A DNA stretch of 64,000 nt from IMG/VR virus record IMGVR_UViG_3300031787_000060, positions 16,801 through 80,800 of that record; one strand, 5' to 3'. This document shows, one piece after another, positions 18,251 to 27,310 of this stretch (positions are counted from its first letter, which is position 1; every line of letters begins with the position of its first letter). Position numbers and translations under genes: made by a program. The DNA comes from a virus. The notes beneath the pieces are model-generated. The model was not told the DNA's origin and did not search any database. It saw only the letters and a program-made list of their open reading frames with translations.

Positions 18251-19090
18251 ATGGCGACAAATTCCTTAGATGCTGTACTCGCTCAGTACGAAAAAGCGAA
18301 AAGTGGAGGTAACTCTGCAAACAAAATGTCTCAAGAAGACAGAATGAAAAAATATTTTGCAGCAATTTTAACGCAAAATGAGAACTCAGGACAGAAACGT
18401 CTTCGTATTCTACCTACACCTGATGGGTCATCACCTTTCAAAGAAGTATGGTATCACGAAGTACAAGTTGAGGGTAAATGGAATAAAATCTATGACCCAG
18501 GAAAGAACGACAACGAGCGTTCACCTTTGACTGAAATTCATGATGAATTAATGTCAACAGGTAAAGAGTCTGATAAAGAACTCGCAAAGTCTTACAAACC
18601 TCGTAAATTTTACATCGTTAAAGTAATTGACCGTGATAATGAAGCGGACGGAGTTAAGTTCTGGCGTTTTAAACACAATTACAAGAACGAAGGTATCCTT
18701 GACAAAATTATTCCGATTTGGAAAGCTAAAGGTGATATCACTGACCCTGTTAATGGACGTGACCTTATCATTGAGTTAACAAAGGCTAAGACTCCAAAAG
18801 GGGCAACTTATACAGTTATTCAAACAGTTATGCATGACGACCCATCACCTGTTCACACAGATGCTGAAACGGCTAAGTCATGGATTGAAGACCCACTTAC
18901 TTGGGCAGATGTTTACTCTAAAAAACCTGTTGAGTACTTGGAGGCAATTGCTCGTGGAGAAACTCCAAGATGGTCATCTGATTTAGGTAAATATGTTTAC
19001 GGTGATAGTTCATCTGATGAAGGTACTATCGGTGGTTCATATGTTGACCCACAGGCTGAGGCTGAGCCGGATGGTGATTTACCATTCTAA
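18251..19090 (+). CDS. 32: Single-stranded DNA-binding protein (T4 gp32-like)
   Basis: The 279-aa protein (T4 gp32: 301 aa) binds single-stranded DNA cooperatively during replication, recombination and repair. The N-terminal basic segment is followed by the OB-fold core, including QKRLRILPTPDGSSPFKEVW, a KPRKFYIVKVIDR strand and KFWRFKHNYKNEGI. The C-terminus is an acidic tail ending DGDLPF, the type of tip used by single-strand binding proteins to recruit partners. The protein contains no cysteine at all, so the zinc ribbon of T4 gp32 is absent. It stands alone between a host-type promoter and a strong terminator and precedes uvsX, its functional partner. Confidence 0.9.
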   Translation: MATNSLDAVLAQYEKAKSGGNSANKMSQEDRMKKYFAAILTQNENSGQKRLRILPTPDGSSPFKEVWYHEVQVEGKWNKIYDPGKNDNERSPLTEIHDELMSTGKESDKELAKSYKPRKFYIVKVIDRDNEADGVKFWRFKHNYKNEGILDKIIPIWKAKGDITDPVNGRDLIIELTKAKTPKGATYTVIQTVMHDDPSPVHTDAETAKSWIEDPLTWADVYSKKPVEYLEAIARGETPRWSSDLGKYVYGDSSSDEGTIGGSYVDPQAEAEPDGDLPF

Positions 19091-19096
19091 TTTATA

Positions 19097-19145
19097 AAAG
19101 GTTGGACACTAATATACACAAAGTGTCCAACCTTTGCTATTTTTA
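19097..19145 (+). terminator. Strong rho-independent terminator after gp32
   Basis: A perfect 14-bp stem AAAGGTTGGACACT / AGTGTCCAACCTTT with an 11-base loop is followed by GCTATTTTT. It is the strongest hairpin in the window and isolates the gp32 transcript from uvsX. Confidence 0.92.
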
Positions 19146-19176
19146 AACAACAAACAATTTAAACGCATAGACATTT

Positions 19177-20175
19177 ATGGCAATAAAGAAAAAAGAATTT
19201 TCGTTAGATGCAATCAAAGACAAATATTCAACCAAGACAAAATATAAAGAAACAGACTTTTATGAAGTCGGTGAAGCTTTCCATAATAGTTGCGGTTTAC
19301 CTGGCCCTGCTTTGGGTAACATCAACATGTTCTTGGGTCACTCGAACTCTTCAAAAACGACCGCGCTTGTCAAAGCCGCTGTGTCTACTCAGCAGAAGGG
19401 GCATTTGCCTGTTTTCATTATCACCGAGAAAAAATGGAGTTGGAACCACGCAGTAGAACTTGGTCTTAAGGCTGAGATGGTTGACGGTGAGTGGGACGGA
19501 CAATTTATTTTTAATGATAATTTTGATTACATCGAACAGGTTACAGACTACATCAACGAATTATTAGACGAACAAGAAAAAGGTAATATTCCTTATTCTC
19601 TTTGTTTCCTTTGGGATTCTGTTGGTTCAGTTCCTTGTAAGATGACCTTTGATGGTAAAGGTGGTAAACAACATAACGCATCTGTATTAGCAGATAAGAT
19701 TGGTATGGGTATCCAAGCTCGTATTACCAAATCTCGTAAAGAAGACTATCCATATACAAATACACTAGTGGTAGTTAATCAACCGTGGGTTGAATTACCT
19801 GACAATCCATTTGGACAACCAACAATTAAGGCAAAAGGTGGTGAGGCTCTTTGGTTGGCATCGGCTCTTGTATTCTTGTTTGGTAATCAGAAAAATGCTG
19901 GTATTAATCACATTACGGCAACTAAAAATGGTAGAACAGTATCTTATGCTATCAGAACAAAAATTTCTGTTTTAAAGAATCATATCAATGGATTAGGATA
20001 TAAAGATGGTAAGATTATTGCAACACCACAAGGATATATTGCTGACGATAAAGATGCTCTTGAAAAATATAAAAAAGAGTATTCACAATATTGGAACGCA
20101 ATTCTTTCAGGGACAGGGGAGTTAATCCTTGATGAGACTGAAGAAACTTTTGCAAACGAAAACGAACAATTTTAA
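19177..20175 (+). CDS. uvsX: UvsX RecA-like recombinase
   Basis: UvsX is the phage RecA/Rad51-type strand-exchange ATPase for recombination-dependent replication. At 332 aa it is shorter than T4 UvsX (391). The P-loop at 54-62 is GHSNSSKTT; the Gly normally before Lys is Ser, in keeping with the equally unusual T4 UvsX P-loop. A catalytic Glu lies at 84 in IITEKKWSWN, and Walker B is SLCFLWDSVGS with Asp147. A DNA-binding loop region follows around NQPWVELPDNPFGQPTIKAK-GGEALWLASALVF, and the C-terminus is acidic. The start ATG overlaps a TTTAT sequence but no good box. It begins a co-directional cluster with the exonuclease 9 bases downstream. Confidence 0.93.
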   Translation: MAIKKKEFSLDAIKDKYSTKTKYKETDFYEVGEAFHNSCGLPGPALGNINMFLGHSNSSKTTALVKAAVSTQQKGHLPVFIITEKKWSWNHAVELGLKAEMVDGEWDGQFIFNDNFDYIEQVTDYINELLDEQEKGNIPYSLCFLWDSVGSVPCKMTFDGKGGKQHNASVLADKIGMGIQARITKSRKEDYPYTNTLVVVNQPWVELPDNPFGQPTIKAKGGEALWLASALVFLFGNQKNAGINHITATKNGRTVSYAIRTKISVLKNHINGLGYKDGKIIATPQGYIADDKDALEKYKKEYSQYWNAILSGTGELILDETEETFANENEQF

Positions 20176-20184
20176 TTTTAGTTC

Positions 20185-21189
20185 GTGAAAAAAACACTAC
20201 TTGTTGACGGAAATAATCTGATGAAGATTGGATTTCATGGTGTGAAGGATTACTTCCACAATGGAGAACATATCGGAGCTTTGTATCATTTTATGAATAC
20301 ACTTCGTAAGTTTATCAGTGAGCATAACTTTGACAAGGTAGTAGTATTTTGGGATGGTGAAGATTCTACGAGTTTACGTGGAATTCTTTACCCCAAATAC
20401 AAACAAAACCGACGATTGGTTATGGAGGACGCAATCTTTATGTCTTACCTAAAACAAAAAAATCGTATCAAACAATATTTGGAAGAAGTCTATATAAGAC
20501 AATTAGAAATTAGTGGTAGAGAGGCCGATGATTTAATTGCTTATTATTGTCAAGTATCTGAAAATGAAGACAAATTAATTTTTTCGTCAGACAGAGATTT
20601 AACACAACTTATTTCTGAAAATGTATCCATATACTCACCATCAGTTAAAGCTACGTTTAAACACGGGGATAAGATTAAATTTGATAATTTTGAGTTCCCA
20701 CACTATAACGTAAAAACTTTAAAGATATTAACTGGTGATAAGTCAGATAATATTGAAGGTATCTATCTTTTGGGTGAAAAAACTTTAGTTAAATTTTTCC
20801 CTGAGATACTTGAAAAAGAAGTTTCTTATAACGATATTTTAACAAGAGCTGAAGATTTGTTAAAAGAACAAAAAGACAATCAAACTCTAAAGAATCTTTT
20901 AACAGGTAAAACAAAATCAGGCATCTTTGAACAAGAATTTTTCCAAGTTAATGAACAGATTGTGGACTTATCTAATCCTTTATTGAGGGATGAAGACAAA
21001 GAAGAAATACAGTCAATCGTTACTGAAAAATTGGATATCGAAGGTAGAAGTTACAAGAACTTAATTAAGTATATGGTTGAAGACGGGTTGTTCAAATACC
21101 TACCAAAAGGTGATGATGCTTGGACATACTTCATCCAACCATTTATGAAGTTAACAAGAAAAGAAAAAACAAAAACAAACAAAAAATAA
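20185..21189 (+). CDS. rnh: 5'-3' exonuclease / RNase H of the FEN family
   Basis: This 334-aa protein belongs to the flap-endonuclease/5'-3' exonuclease family, like T4 RNase H (305 aa), which removes RNA primers and short DNA flaps at the fork. The metal-binding acidic motifs are visible: LLVDGNNLM (6-14), FWDGEDSTSLRGILYPKYK (about 53-71), EADDLIAYY (about 113), SSDRDLTQL (about 135) and GDKSDNI (about 185, helix-hairpin-helix region). The start is GTG at 20185, the only suitable start in frame, 9 bases after the uvsX stop codon. The tail is Lys/Thr-rich (TRKEKTKTNKK). It shares an operon with uvsX and the next unknown gene. Confidence 0.88.
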   Translation: MKKTLLVDGNNLMKIGFHGVKDYFHNGEHIGALYHFMNTLRKFISEHNFDKVVVFWDGEDSTSLRGILYPKYKQNRRLVMEDAIFMSYLKQKNRIKQYLEEVYIRQLEISGREADDLIAYYCQVSENEDKLIFSSDRDLTQLISENVSIYSPSVKATFKHGDKIKFDNFEFPHYNVKTLKILTGDKSDNIEGIYLLGEKTLVKFFPEILEKEVSYNDILTRAEDLLKEQKDNQTLKNLLTGKTKSGIFEQEFFQVNEQIVDLSNPLLRDEDKEEIQSIVTEKLDIEGRSYKNLIKYMVEDGLFKYLPKGDDAWTYFIQPFMKLTRKEKTKTNKK

Positions 21190-21197
21190 AATAAATT

Positions 21198-21650
21198 ATG
21201 AAAGAACAAGACATTACCAAACTGGAATTCTTGATGACGGTAAATAACAATTTTATCGTACAACGTTTTTTTAACGTTAAAGGGTATAACCCAAAGGCTC
21301 AAAACTCAGCTGAGTTGATTGATTTGATGGATGGTTTCATTTCAGATTTGAAAGAAAATTTCAAGATGAAAACTGTAAACTACATGTTGGATAATCAATA
21401 TCAGATTAGTGAAGACCCTGAGGTGTTGAACACATCATTTACTGATGGGCCTGAGTCGTTTAACATCTATATCAAAAATGGTGATACGACAATGTGTCAT
21501 TATTCATTTGATGCTAAACTTTATCCACCGAAGGTGAGATACACCGTAGACATACGCCCGTTCCTAAAAGGTATCCTTTTTGGTCTTACTGACGTGTTGT
21601 CATCTAGAAATTTAACACACGAATACATGGGTTATCAGCTAGCTCGTTGA
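21198..21650 (+). CDS. Unknown protein in replication cluster (150 aa)
   Basis: I do not recognise this protein. It contains VQRFFNVKGYNPKAQNSAEL, a helical segment LIDLMDGFISDLKENF, and later SFDAKLYPPKVRYTVDIRPFL. There is one cysteine and no obvious catalytic motif or membrane segment. It starts 9 bases after the exonuclease gene and is followed by the gp41 helicase with a TATTTATT box between. In T4, small accessory proteins such as the helicase loader gp59, gp33 and DsbA lie in this region, so a helicase loader or transcription co-activator role is conceivable, but no sequence similarity supports one of these names. Confidence 0.75.
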   Translation: MKEQDITKLEFLMTVNNNFIVQRFFNVKGYNPKAQNSAELIDLMDGFISDLKENFKMKTVNYMLDNQYQISEDPEVLNTSFTDGPESFNIYIKNGDTTMCHYSFDAKLYPPKVRYTVDIRPFLKGILFGLTDVLSSRNLTHEYMGYQLAR

Positions 21651-21658
21651 TATTTATT
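21651..21658 (+). promoter_or_regulatory. TATTTATT box upstream of gp41 helicase
   Basis: TATTTATT starts right after the stop codon of the upstream gene and ends 17 bases before the ATG at 21676. It is the only clear box inside the replication module. Confidence 0.4.
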
Positions 21659-21675
21659 GAAAAAACAAACATAAT

Positions 21676-23046
21676 ATGGCTGACAAAAATTTTGATTATT
21701 TGGGAGAGACCTTCCAATTACAACTTCTTAATCAAATGATAGTTGATAAGGACTTTTCACACTCAATTATTGAGGTGATTGAACCTAACTATTTTGAAAA
21801 CAAATACTTCCGATTATTTGTTCAAATGGTTAAAGAATACTATTCAAAGTTTGAACACAGTCCTAGTTTTGAGACAATTCAACAAAAAGCTAAAAGTGAA
21901 ATTAGTCAGGAGTTATTATTAAAGATAACTCTTGACACTATTTCTGATATACAAAATGTTACCGAAGAGGGTACTCAGTTTGTTCAGGAAAAGGCTTTGA
22001 AGTTTTGTAAACAACAAGAACTTCAAAAGGTTATGGATAAAGCTAAAAAAATTATTGACCACGGTGAGTTTGAAAACTACGACACTTTGGAAGAAATGGT
22101 TAGAGAAGCTTTACAGGTTGGAAACGTGGATAGAGGAACAGGGGATGTGTTTCAAGACTTAGATGAGGTATTAGCGGATGATTACAGACATCCAATCCCA
22201 ATGGGAATACCGGGTATTGACAATCTTTTGAAAGGTGGTTTGGCAAAAGGAGAAATTGGTGTTATATTAGCACCCACAGGTGTTGGTAAATCAACATTAA
22301 CAACAAAGATTGCTAATCACGCTTTTAATTTAGGATTTAATGTTTTACAAATCTTCTTTGAGGATAATTATAAGATTATTCAAAGAAAACATTTTACATG
22401 TTGGACAGGTATTGCACCTGATGAATTAAGTAATCATAAAGAAACAGTGTTGGCAAAGGTTGCTGAAATTAAAGAAACAATGCCAAACAAATTAGTAATG
22501 AAGAAGTTACCTTCTGACACATTAACTATGAATCAGATTAAAAATCAGATTAGAAAAATGATTGCTGATGGGACAAAGATTGATATGGTTATTTTAGACT
22601 ATATTGATTGTGTTACACCTGAGAAAATGATGGAAGACGAATGGAAATCTGAAGGTTCAGTTATGAGAGCATTTGAATCAATGTGTCATGAATTGGACAT
22701 TGCAGGTTGGACAGCGACACAGGGTAATAGAAGTTCTATTTCATCTGATGTAGTAACAACTGACCAAATGGGTGGTTCTATTAAGAAAGCTCAAGTAGGA
22801 CACGTCATCATCACGGTGGCAAAATCACTACAACAAAAAGAATTGAATCTTGCGACTATTGCGATTACAAAGTCAAGAATTGGTAAAGACGGGGTGGTAT
22901 TTGAAAACTGTAAGTTCAATAATGAAATGTTAGAAATTGACACAGAAAGTACTACAACATTCTTAGGACTTGAGGAACAAAAGGAAGAAAGAAATAGAAA
23001 CAGGATTAAAGAAATTATGGAGAAAAGAAAACAACAAACAGTATAA
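21676..23046 (+). CDS. 41: Replicative DNA helicase (T4 gp41 / DnaB-like)
   Basis: The 456-aa protein is a DnaB-type hexameric 5'-3' helicase that unwinds the fork. An N-terminal helical domain (about 1-150) with GETFQLQLLNQMIVDKDF leads to the RecA-like core. Walker A is APTGVGKST (199-207), and Walker B is IDMVILDYIDCVT (about 302-312). MRAFESMCHELDIAGWTATQ and GSIKKAQVGHVI match the DnaB core, including the Gln sensor and arginine-finger region. Length is close to T4 gp41 (475 aa). It precedes nrdB by 13 bases. Its C-terminus is charged (KEERNRNRIKEIMEKRKQQ), like the tail that interacts with primase or loader. No primase gene is in the window. Confidence 0.93.
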   Translation: MADKNFDYLGETFQLQLLNQMIVDKDFSHSIIEVIEPNYFENKYFRLFVQMVKEYYSKFEHSPSFETIQQKAKSEISQELLLKITLDTISDIQNVTEEGTQFVQEKALKFCKQQELQKVMDKAKKIIDHGEFENYDTLEEMVREALQVGNVDRGTGDVFQDLDEVLADDYRHPIPMGIPGIDNLLKGGLAKGEIGVILAPTGVGKSTLTTKIANHAFNLGFNVLQIFFEDNYKIIQRKHFTCWTGIAPDELSNHKETVLAKVAEIKETMPNKLVMKKLPSDTLTMNQIKNQIRKMIADGTKIDMVILDYIDCVTPEKMMEDEWKSEGSVMRAFESMCHELDIAGWTATQGNRSSISSDVVTTDQMGGSIKKAQVGHVIITVAKSLQQKELNLATIAITKSRIGKDGVVFENCKFNNEMLEIDTESTTTFLGLEEQKEERNRNRIKEIMEKRKQQTV

Positions 23047-23059
23047 TTATTAAAACAAT

Positions 23060-24019
23060 ATGGAACAAAAAATGGAAAAAATTTTAGTAGAAAATCCAAA
23101 TCGTTTTGTAATCTTTCCAATACAATACAACGATATTTGGGAATATTATAAAATGCATCAAGCCGCGTTTTGGACGGCAGAAGAAATTGATTTAAGCGGT
23201 GACCTACGTGACTGGGAAAACTTATCAGAAAATGAACAATATTTTGTAAAAAATATTTTATCGTTTTTCGCAGCATCAGATGGTATCGTAAATGAAAACT
23301 TAGCTGAAAATTTCTATAGAGAAGTACAATATCCTGAAGCTAAATTTTTCTATGGTATGCAACTTGCTATGGAGAACATTCATAGTTTAATGTATTCTCT
23401 TCTTATTGATACTTACGTATCAAATGAAGAAGAAAAGAATAAATGTTTCACTGCGTTAGATAATTTACCTGCGGTTCAGAAAAAGGCTAAATGGGCTTTG
23501 GATTGGATTGAAAATGCATCGTTTCAAGAAAGATTGGTTGCGTTTGCGGCAGTTGAAGGTATCTTTTTTTCAGGTTCATTCTGTTCTATCTTTTGGTTAA
23601 AATCAAGAGGTATTATGCAAGGATTGTGTAATGCTAACGCTTTGATTTTCAAAGATGAAAACCTACACTGTGACTTCGCAATTCACTTGTTAAACAATCA
23701 CGTTGAAAACAAACCAAGTGAAAAAAGAATTAAAGAAATTCTACTTTCAGCTCTTGAGATTGAAAAAGAATTCATCACTGAATCACTACCTGTTTCTTTA
23801 ATTGGTATGAACCAAAACTTAATGAAACAATATCTTGAGTTTGTTGTTGATGGTCTATTGGTAAAGTTTGGATGTAAAAAACAATTTAATGTTGAACAAC
23901 CATTTAAGTTCATGGAACAAATTGCGGTTGAAACAAAAGGTAATTTCTTCGAGTCAAGAACTGTTGAATACCAAAAAGCTAAATTGAATGAAACATTGTC
24001 CTTTACTGACGATTTCTAA
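23060..24019 (+). CDS. nrdB: Ribonucleotide reductase class I beta subunit NrdB
   Basis: NrdB holds the di-iron/tyrosyl-radical cofactor that starts reduction of ribonucleotides by NrdA. In this 319-aa protein the metal ligands and radical site are in place: Asp74 in SDGIV, Glu105 and His108 followed by Tyr112 in [10 protein letters not shown] (E-x2-H-x3-Y spacing as in class Ia), then Glu in AAVEGIFF and Glu/His in KDENLHCDF. The C-terminal tail that docks in NrdA ends [10 protein letters not shown] second in-frame ATG at 23072 is an alternative start. It lies 20 bases before nrdA, so the enzyme is co-expressed. T4 has the same pair but in a different neighbourhood and with an intron; none is seen here. 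Confidence 0.94.
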   Translation: MEQKMEKILVENPNRFVIFPIQYNDIWEYYKMHQAAFWTAEEIDLSGDLRDWENLSENEQYFVKNILSFFAASDGIVNENLAENFYREVQYPEAKFFYGMQLAMENIHSLMYSLLIDTYVSNEEEKNKCFTALDNLPAVQKKAKWALDWIENASFQERLVAFAAVEGIFFSGSFCSIFWLKSRGIMQGLCNANALIFKDENLHCDFAIHLLNNHVENKPSEKRIKEILLSALEIEKEFITESLPVSLIGMNQNLMKQYLEFVVDGLLVKFGCKKQFNVEQPFKFMEQIAVETKGNFFESRTVEYQKAKLNETLSFTDDF

Positions 24020-24039
24020 TTTATTATTTTTATAGAACT

Positions 24040-26472
24040 ATGATGTCACTTAAAATTAAAAAGAGAGGTGGAGATGATGCGTCATTTAATCCACAAAAAA
24101 TTTATAACCGTATTAAAAGAGCTTCAAAGGGGTTGAGTGTCAACTCCGATGAAATCTTTATTAAAGTTATCACTTCAGTACCAACTGAAGGTATTATTAC
24201 AACAAAAGAATTAGATAAGTTAATCTATGAAATTGCTGCGGCATTTACAGGTAGTCATCACGATTACTCAAGATTAGCTTCTTCAGTTGCTATTTCATCT
24301 TATCATAAAGAAACTGACCCAAGTTTTTCAAACACAATGAATTTGTTACATGGTGAAGGTATCATCAATGATAAATTAATTGAAATTATTGAGTCTTACG
24401 GACCTGATAAAATTGATGGAGTTATCAATCACGATAATGATTATAACTTCGACTATTTTGCTTGGAGGTCACTTTCTGAAATGTATCTTTTGAAATTGTC
24501 GGAAGGTAAAGTAGTTGAAAGACCACAACACATGTATATGAGAGTTGCTCTTTGGGTAACTAATACATTTGAGGAAGCGGTTGAGTACTACCAAGCTTTA
24601 TCAACACAAAGAATATCTCCGGCAACACCAATCATGATTAACGCTGGTACTAAAACACCACAACTTGCTTCTTGTGTTCTTCATTACAATGATTCGGATT
24701 CAAGAGAAGGTTTGTTAAACACCATGAGAGATATCTCAACCTATTCATCTGACGCTGCGGGTATTGGACTATCAATGTCTAATATTCGTAGTAAGGAGAG
24801 TCGTATTTCATCTTCAGGTGGATATGCGGGTGGGCTTTTAAAGTATTTAAAAATTGTAAATGAGTCACTTCGTTTCTTTAATCAACAAGGACGTAGACCT
24901 GGTTCTGCGGCGATTTACTTAGAACCTTGGCATAAAGATATCTTTGACCTATTGGAGATTAAAAAGAACACAGGTGCTGAAGAATTAAGAGCTCGTGATT
25001 TGTTTACCGCACTTTGGATTCCTGACAACTTTATGAACGCAGTTAAGAACAATGACGATTGGTATTTGTTTTGTCCTAACGATATTATTAAGGCGGGTAT
25101 CAAACCATTACAAGAAAGTTATGGTGATGAGTACGAATCTAACTACAACAAAGCAGTTGAGTTAGGTCTTGGTAAGAAAGTTAAGGCTCAGGAAATTTGG
25201 AATAAGATTATTGAATCACAAGTTGAAACAGGTGTTCCATATCTATGTTCTAAAGATAGTGCTAACAGAAAGACAAACCATCAGAACATTGGTGTTATCA
25301 AACAATCAAATCTTTGTAATGAAATCTATCAATACACAGATGAGAAAACTACTGCTATTTGTACTTTATCATCTATGGTATTAAAGAACTATGTAAAAGA
25401 TGGTGAGTTTGATTTCCAAGGATTATATGACGAAACCCGTAAGGTTGTAAGAGCATTGAACAAAGTTGTTAATATCAATAATTACTCAACTGAAAAAGGT
25501 CATACTGGTGGATTACTACAAAGAGCAATCGCTATTGGTACACAAGGTCTTGCTGACGTATTTTATTTAATGGATTACATCTTCACATCTGAAGAAGCTC
25601 GTAAATTGAACAAAGAAATTTTTGAAACAATCTATTTTGCGGCAATCACTGAAAGTAACAGATTGTGTATGGATGGTAAGTATGAACCGTATGCTTACTT
25701 TAAAGGGTCACCAATGTCACAAGGAGTATTCCAATTTGATATGTGGGGATTAAACGAAAATGAATTATCAGGAAGATGGCCATGGTCAACTCTGAAAGAG
25801 AATGTTAGTAAGTATGGAGTTTGTAACTCATTATTTACCGCTCAAATGCCTGTGGCATCGTCGGCAAAGATTACAGGTTCATATGAAATGACAGAACCAG
25901 CTCACTCAGCAATCTTTAACAGACGTGTAGTTGGTGGTGAGATTATGATTGTTAACAAGTATTTGATTAGTGATTTTGAAAAGATTGGAATTTGGTCTGA
26001 GGACTTAAAGAATGAAATCATTATGAACGAAGGTTCAATTCAAAACATTAATTTCAATAACTACCTTGACCAAGAAGATAAGAGATATAACTTCAAAGTT
26101 AAAAGAACTGAACATTTAATTAAGAAATACAAAACAATTTGGGAGATTTCACAAAGAGAATTGATTGAGATGGCGGCAGATAGAGCTCCATTTATTGACC
26201 AATCACAATCAATGAATATATACATGTCAAACCCAACATTGTCTAAGATTTCATCATCACATTTTTACGGATGGGAAAAAGGATTGAAAACACTTTGTTA
26301 CTACGTTAGAACAAGAGCAATCTCAACGGGAGCTAAACACTTGGCTATGGACGTATCAAAAATTAACAAACCAAAACCAACCCCTGAACCTCCAAAAGTA
26401 GATTATAGTTATATGAATTTACCACCAAAACCTGAAAATAGTGAATTTGATTGTTTTGGTTGTTCATCATAA
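24040..26472 (+). CDS. nrdA: Ribonucleotide reductase class Ia alpha subunit NrdA
   Basis: The 810-aa protein reduces ribonucleoside diphosphates. An N-terminal ATP-cone allosteric domain (about 4-90, KIKKRGGDDASFNPQKIYNR) is followed by the catalytic barrel with QLASCVLHYNDSDSREGL (substrate-site Cys), GLSMSNIRS, SNLCNEIYQY and MPVASSAKITGSYEMTEP. The last residues FDCFGCSS carry the Cys pair (805 and 808) that is re-reduced by thioredoxin or glutaredoxin, typical of class Ia. ATG at 24040 is followed by a second ATG; either could be used. A T-stretched variant box (TATTTTTATA, 24025-24034) precedes it. The gene ends the replication module, 24 bases before a terminator stem. It is full-length and intact. 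Confidence 0.95.
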   Translation: MMSLKIKKRGGDDASFNPQKIYNRIKRASKGLSVNSDEIFIKVITSVPTEGIITTKELDKLIYEIAAAFTGSHHDYSRLASSVAISSYHKETDPSFSNTMNLLHGEGIINDKLIEIIESYGPDKIDGVINHDNDYNFDYFAWRSLSEMYLLKLSEGKVVERPQHMYMRVALWVTNTFEEAVEYYQALSTQRISPATPIMINAGTKTPQLASCVLHYNDSDSREGLLNTMRDISTYSSDAAGIGLSMSNIRSKESRISSSGGYAGGLLKYLKIVNESLRFFNQQGRRPGSAAIYLEPWHKDIFDLLEIKKNTGAEELRARDLFTALWIPDNFMNAVKNNDDWYLFCPNDIIKAGIKPLQESYGDEYESNYNKAVELGLGKKVKAQEIWNKIIESQVETGVPYLCSKDSANRKTNHQNIGVIKQSNLCNEIYQYTDEKTTAICTLSSMVLKNYVKDGEFDFQGLYDETRKVVRALNKVVNINNYSTEKGHTGGLLQRAIAIGTQGLADVFYLMDYIFTSEEARKLNKEIFETIYFAAITESNRLCMDGKYEPYAYFKGSPMSQGVFQFDMWGLNENELSGRWPWSTLKENVSKYGVCNSLFTAQMPVASSAKITGSYEMTEPAHSAIFNRRVVGGEIMIVNKYLISDFEKIGIWSEDLKNEIIMNEGSIQNINFNNYLDQEDKRYNFKVKRTEHLIKKYKTIWEISQRELIEMAADRAPFIDQSQSMNIYMSNPTLSKISSSHFYGWEKGLKTLCYYVRTRAISTGAKHLAMDVSKINKPKPTPEPPKVDYSYMNLPPKPENSEFDCFGCSS

Positions 26473-26495
26473 TAATTAACAATATCCGATGTGTT

Positions 26496-26524
26496 ATCCC
26501 GAGCTAGGTCGGGATTTTTTATTT
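26496..26524 (+). terminator. Rho-independent terminator after nrdA
   Basis: A 7-bp stem ATCCCGA / TCGGGAT with a 6-base loop is followed by TTTTTATTT. It ends the replication and nucleotide module. An upstream ATG at 26489 lies inside this hairpin and is therefore not used as a start for the next gene. Confidence 0.9.
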
Positions 26525-26531
26525 AAAGAGG

Positions 26532-26539
26532 TATTTATT
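26532..26539 (+). promoter_or_regulatory. TATTTATT box upstream of flavodoxin-like gene
   Basis: TATTTATT lies between the nrdA terminator and the ATG at 26543, with only 3 bases between box and start. An AGAGG sequence lies just upstream but is too far to act as a normal Shine-Dalgarno. Confidence 0.45.
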
Positions 26540-26542
26540 ATT

Positions 26543-27310
26543 ATGTCTAATATCATACAAGAAGAAATTCAAAAAATAAGAAAAATGATGCTCTCAGAGA
26601 ACATGGTTCAAGAGGGGGGTGAAAAAAAGTTAAAACAAACTTTAGACATTCTAAAAAAGAAAAAGAAAGTTTTATTATTAAGTTGTTCAAATAGATATAA
26701 TTGGGATGAGAAAAATATAGATGTTCCTAAATCTAAAATCTTAGCAATGTACTTAAATGAAGAACTTGGTGATAAGTCAGTTTTTATTGATGTTTCTGAA
26801 TTAAAAATATTTCCTTGTGAAGGGAATGTGTCAAGGGAAGAAGGTAATAGTTGTGGTATTTTAAAATCTTTACTTAAAGATGATAAAAAAAATCCTTCAG
26901 GATATCATAGATGTTGGGCTAGTTTAAATAATAAGACAGATGAACTTTGGAAAATTTCTAAAGAACTTTTTGAAGCAGACGCTGTAGTATTTTTTAGTTC
27001 TGTAAGATGGGGACAGGCAAATATGTTCTACCAAAATTTAATTGAAAGATTAACTTGGATTGAGAATAGACATGCTACTTTAGGTGAGAAAAATATTGTT
27101 GAAGGTATTGAGACAGGGTTTATCTGTGTTGGTCAGAACTGGAATGGTGAGGATGTAACTAAAACTCAAATGAAAGTACATGAGTTCTATGGATTTGAAC
27201 CTAATAAGAAACTATATTGGAATTGGCAGTACACTACTGATGTTTATGACGAAAGCAAATCTTCTTACAAAAAATCCCACAAAAAATTTATTGACGATAT
27301 GGGATTATGA
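26543..27310 (+). CDS. Flavodoxin-fold NAD(P)H-dependent reductase-like protein
   Basis: The 255-aa protein has the flavodoxin-like fold of NAD(P)H-dependent FMN reductases. After an N-terminal helix (IIQEEIQKIRKMMLSE) and a basic linker, the first strand and phosphate-binding loop are KKVLLLSCSNRYN. Later come KSVFIDVSELKIFPCEG, an AVVFFSSVRWGQANMFYQN strand/loop typical of the FMN-contacting region, and GIETGFICVGQNW. Such enzymes transfer electrons through FMN. It follows nrdAB but is separated by a terminator and has its own box, so a link to ribonucleotide reduction is only a suggestion. The start at 26543 was chosen because the longer frame from 26489 lies within the terminator. The N-terminal helix is unusual for this family. 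Confidence 0.7.
   Translation: MSNIIQEEIQKIRKMMLSENMVQEGGEKKLKQTLDILKKKKKVLLLSCSNRYNWDEKNIDVPKSKILAMYLNEELGDKSVFIDVSELKIFPCEGNVSREEGNSCGILKSLLKDDKKNPSGYHRCWASLNNKTDELWKISKELFEADAVVFFSSVRWGQANMFYQNLIERLTWIENRHATLGEKNIVEGIETGFICVGQNWNGEDVTKTQMKVHEFYGFEPNKKLYWNWQYTTDVYDESKSSYKKSHKKFIDDMGL

Noticed and set aside
26489-26542. Upstream ATG extending the flavodoxin-like protein by 18 residues
   Set aside because: The extension is the nrdA terminator hairpin itself; the TATTTATT box and the ATG at 26543 follow it.
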